The translations under genes and the position numbers were made by a program. Source: CAYGJN01 sp964350135 (lineage in GTDB: Bacteria > Bdellovibrionota > Bacteriovoracia > Bacteriovoracales > Bacteriovoracaceae). Taken from it: 15,954 nucleotides of DNA. This document shows positions 15,445 to 15,954 of this stretch, piece by piece (position 1 is the stretch's first letter; every line of letters begins with the position of its first letter). Where the stretch lies: positions 1 through 15,954 of the forward strand of contig CAYGJN010000064.1 of NCBI GenBank assembly GCA_964350135.1, written 5' to 3'. The notes below the pieces were generated by a model that saw nothing but the letters and a program-made list of their open reading frames with translations, was not told the origin of the DNA and searched no databases.

Positions 15445-15954
15445 CTAAAATCTTACCGCTTCCTCTAGCTTTCCAGCAACTATAAACTTCACACTATTGT
15501 CATTTAGAATCTCATTAATTCGTGCGGCCATCTGAGGTGATGGATTCACTAAAAACTCTTCACCTAATGGCAGTCTTGCTTTTCCTTCAGTCGTTTCAAT
15601 AATCATGTGAATAGGCACACTGCCTCTATAGCTTAATAATACATTTTTTATTTTAGTTAGAGAGTGATCATTAATTTTCGCTGCATTAATATTCACTCGA
15701 ACTCCAGTAACACTTTGCTCAGCTTTTTCTTTTAATTCACGAATCTTCATTGGAAAAAACTTTCGAGGAGTTTCATCAAGATTAACTTGTCCTTCCATAA
15801 TCAAAGGCTCATCTGAGTTTAGAATTTCTTCATATTCAGCAAATGTTTTTGGAAAAACAATACATTCAATTTTTCCCTCAAGGTCTTCCAGAGTTGCAAA
15901 GACCATACGATCACCTTTTTTGGTATACAGCTCTTTTTTAGCAGACATCATACC
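15445..15954 (-). CDS. dnaE: DNA polymerase III alpha subunit, C-terminal fragment
   Basis: The window holds about the last 169 codons of the replicative polymerase; the frame is open to the right edge. GMMSAKKELYTKKGDRMVFA and LEDLEGKIECIVFPKTFAEY form the single-strand-DNA-binding OB fold seen in all DnaE proteins. The following part (VRVNINAAKI, LLSYRGSVPIHMIIET) is the C-terminal domain that contacts the tau clamp-loader subunit. The polymerase and PHP domains lie outside the window. The methionines at the right edge are internal, not starts. The stop is 1 nt from the next gene's ATG, so the two exported proteins downstream probably ride on the dnaE transcript. Confidence 0.95.
   Translation of the reverse strand, partial: GMMSAKKELYTKKGDRMVFATLEDLEGKIECIVFPKTFAEYEEILNSDEPLIMEGQVNLDETPRKFFPMKIRELKEKAEQSVTGVRVNINAAKINDHSLTKIKNVLLSYRGSVPIHMIIETTEGKARLPLGEEFLVNPSPQMAARINEILNDNSVKFIVAGKLEEAVRF

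Noticed and set aside
1..15954. CRISPR array, prophage, insertion sequence, tRNA or rRNA
   Set aside because: No spaced direct repeats, transposase, integrase or phage genes, terminal repeats, or cloverleaf or rRNA sequences were recognised on either strand.

Overview
The window is AT-rich bacterial chromosome from a Gram-negative organism: it encodes a lipoprotein with a lipobox, a TolC-type outer-membrane channel, an RND permease, a quinone-linked PyrD and several signal-peptide proteins. Low GC, short intergenic gaps, ATGA gene overlaps and many small secreted proteins of unknown function fit a Bacteriovorax/Halobacteriovorax-like member of the Bdellovibrionota. That placement is an inference from style and gene content; there is no marker RNA here. 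A run of ten N at 9334-9343 shows a draft scaffold with one join of unknown true length.

Layout, left to right. (1) 1-912: 3' part of a dihydrolipoyl dehydrogenase gene (+), with an in-frame TAA at 22-24 just before the NAD-binding motif. (2) 915-1778 (-): two translationally coupled genes for small exported proteins. (3) 1979-2161 (+): a tiny, very acidic secreted protein, followed by a stem-loop and a strong bidirectional terminator. (4) 7422-2238 (-): a three-gene efflux operon in the order TolC-like channel, RND permease, TetR repressor, each pair overlapping by ATGA. Two tandem palindromes just upstream of the first gene look like the repressor's operators. No periplasmic adaptor gene is present. 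(5) 7576-8880 (-): a predicted Na+/H+ antiporter-like membrane protein with a terminator behind it. (6) 9004-9249 (-): a small [4Fe-4S] ferredoxin. (7) 9391-11825 (+): a phosphohexomutase overlapping queC (queuosine precursor synthesis). (8) 11955-12068 (+): a candidate 37-residue single-span membrane protein whose end overlaps the end of pyrD. (9) 12061-13110 (-): pyrD, with a promoter placed so close that its mRNA should be nearly leaderless. (10) 13201-15954 (-): the 3' end of dnaE followed at 1 nt by a periplasmic protein of unknown function, which overlaps a FlgT/CsgG-like lipoprotein gene.

Most genes are housekeeping or ordinary transport. I see no CRISPR, prophage, insertion sequence or defence island, and no clearly new multi-gene system. 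The parts most worth a second look are the repressor-controlled efflux operon without an adaptor, the secreted pair joined to dnaE, the short secreted/membrane ORFs, and the disrupted lpdA.
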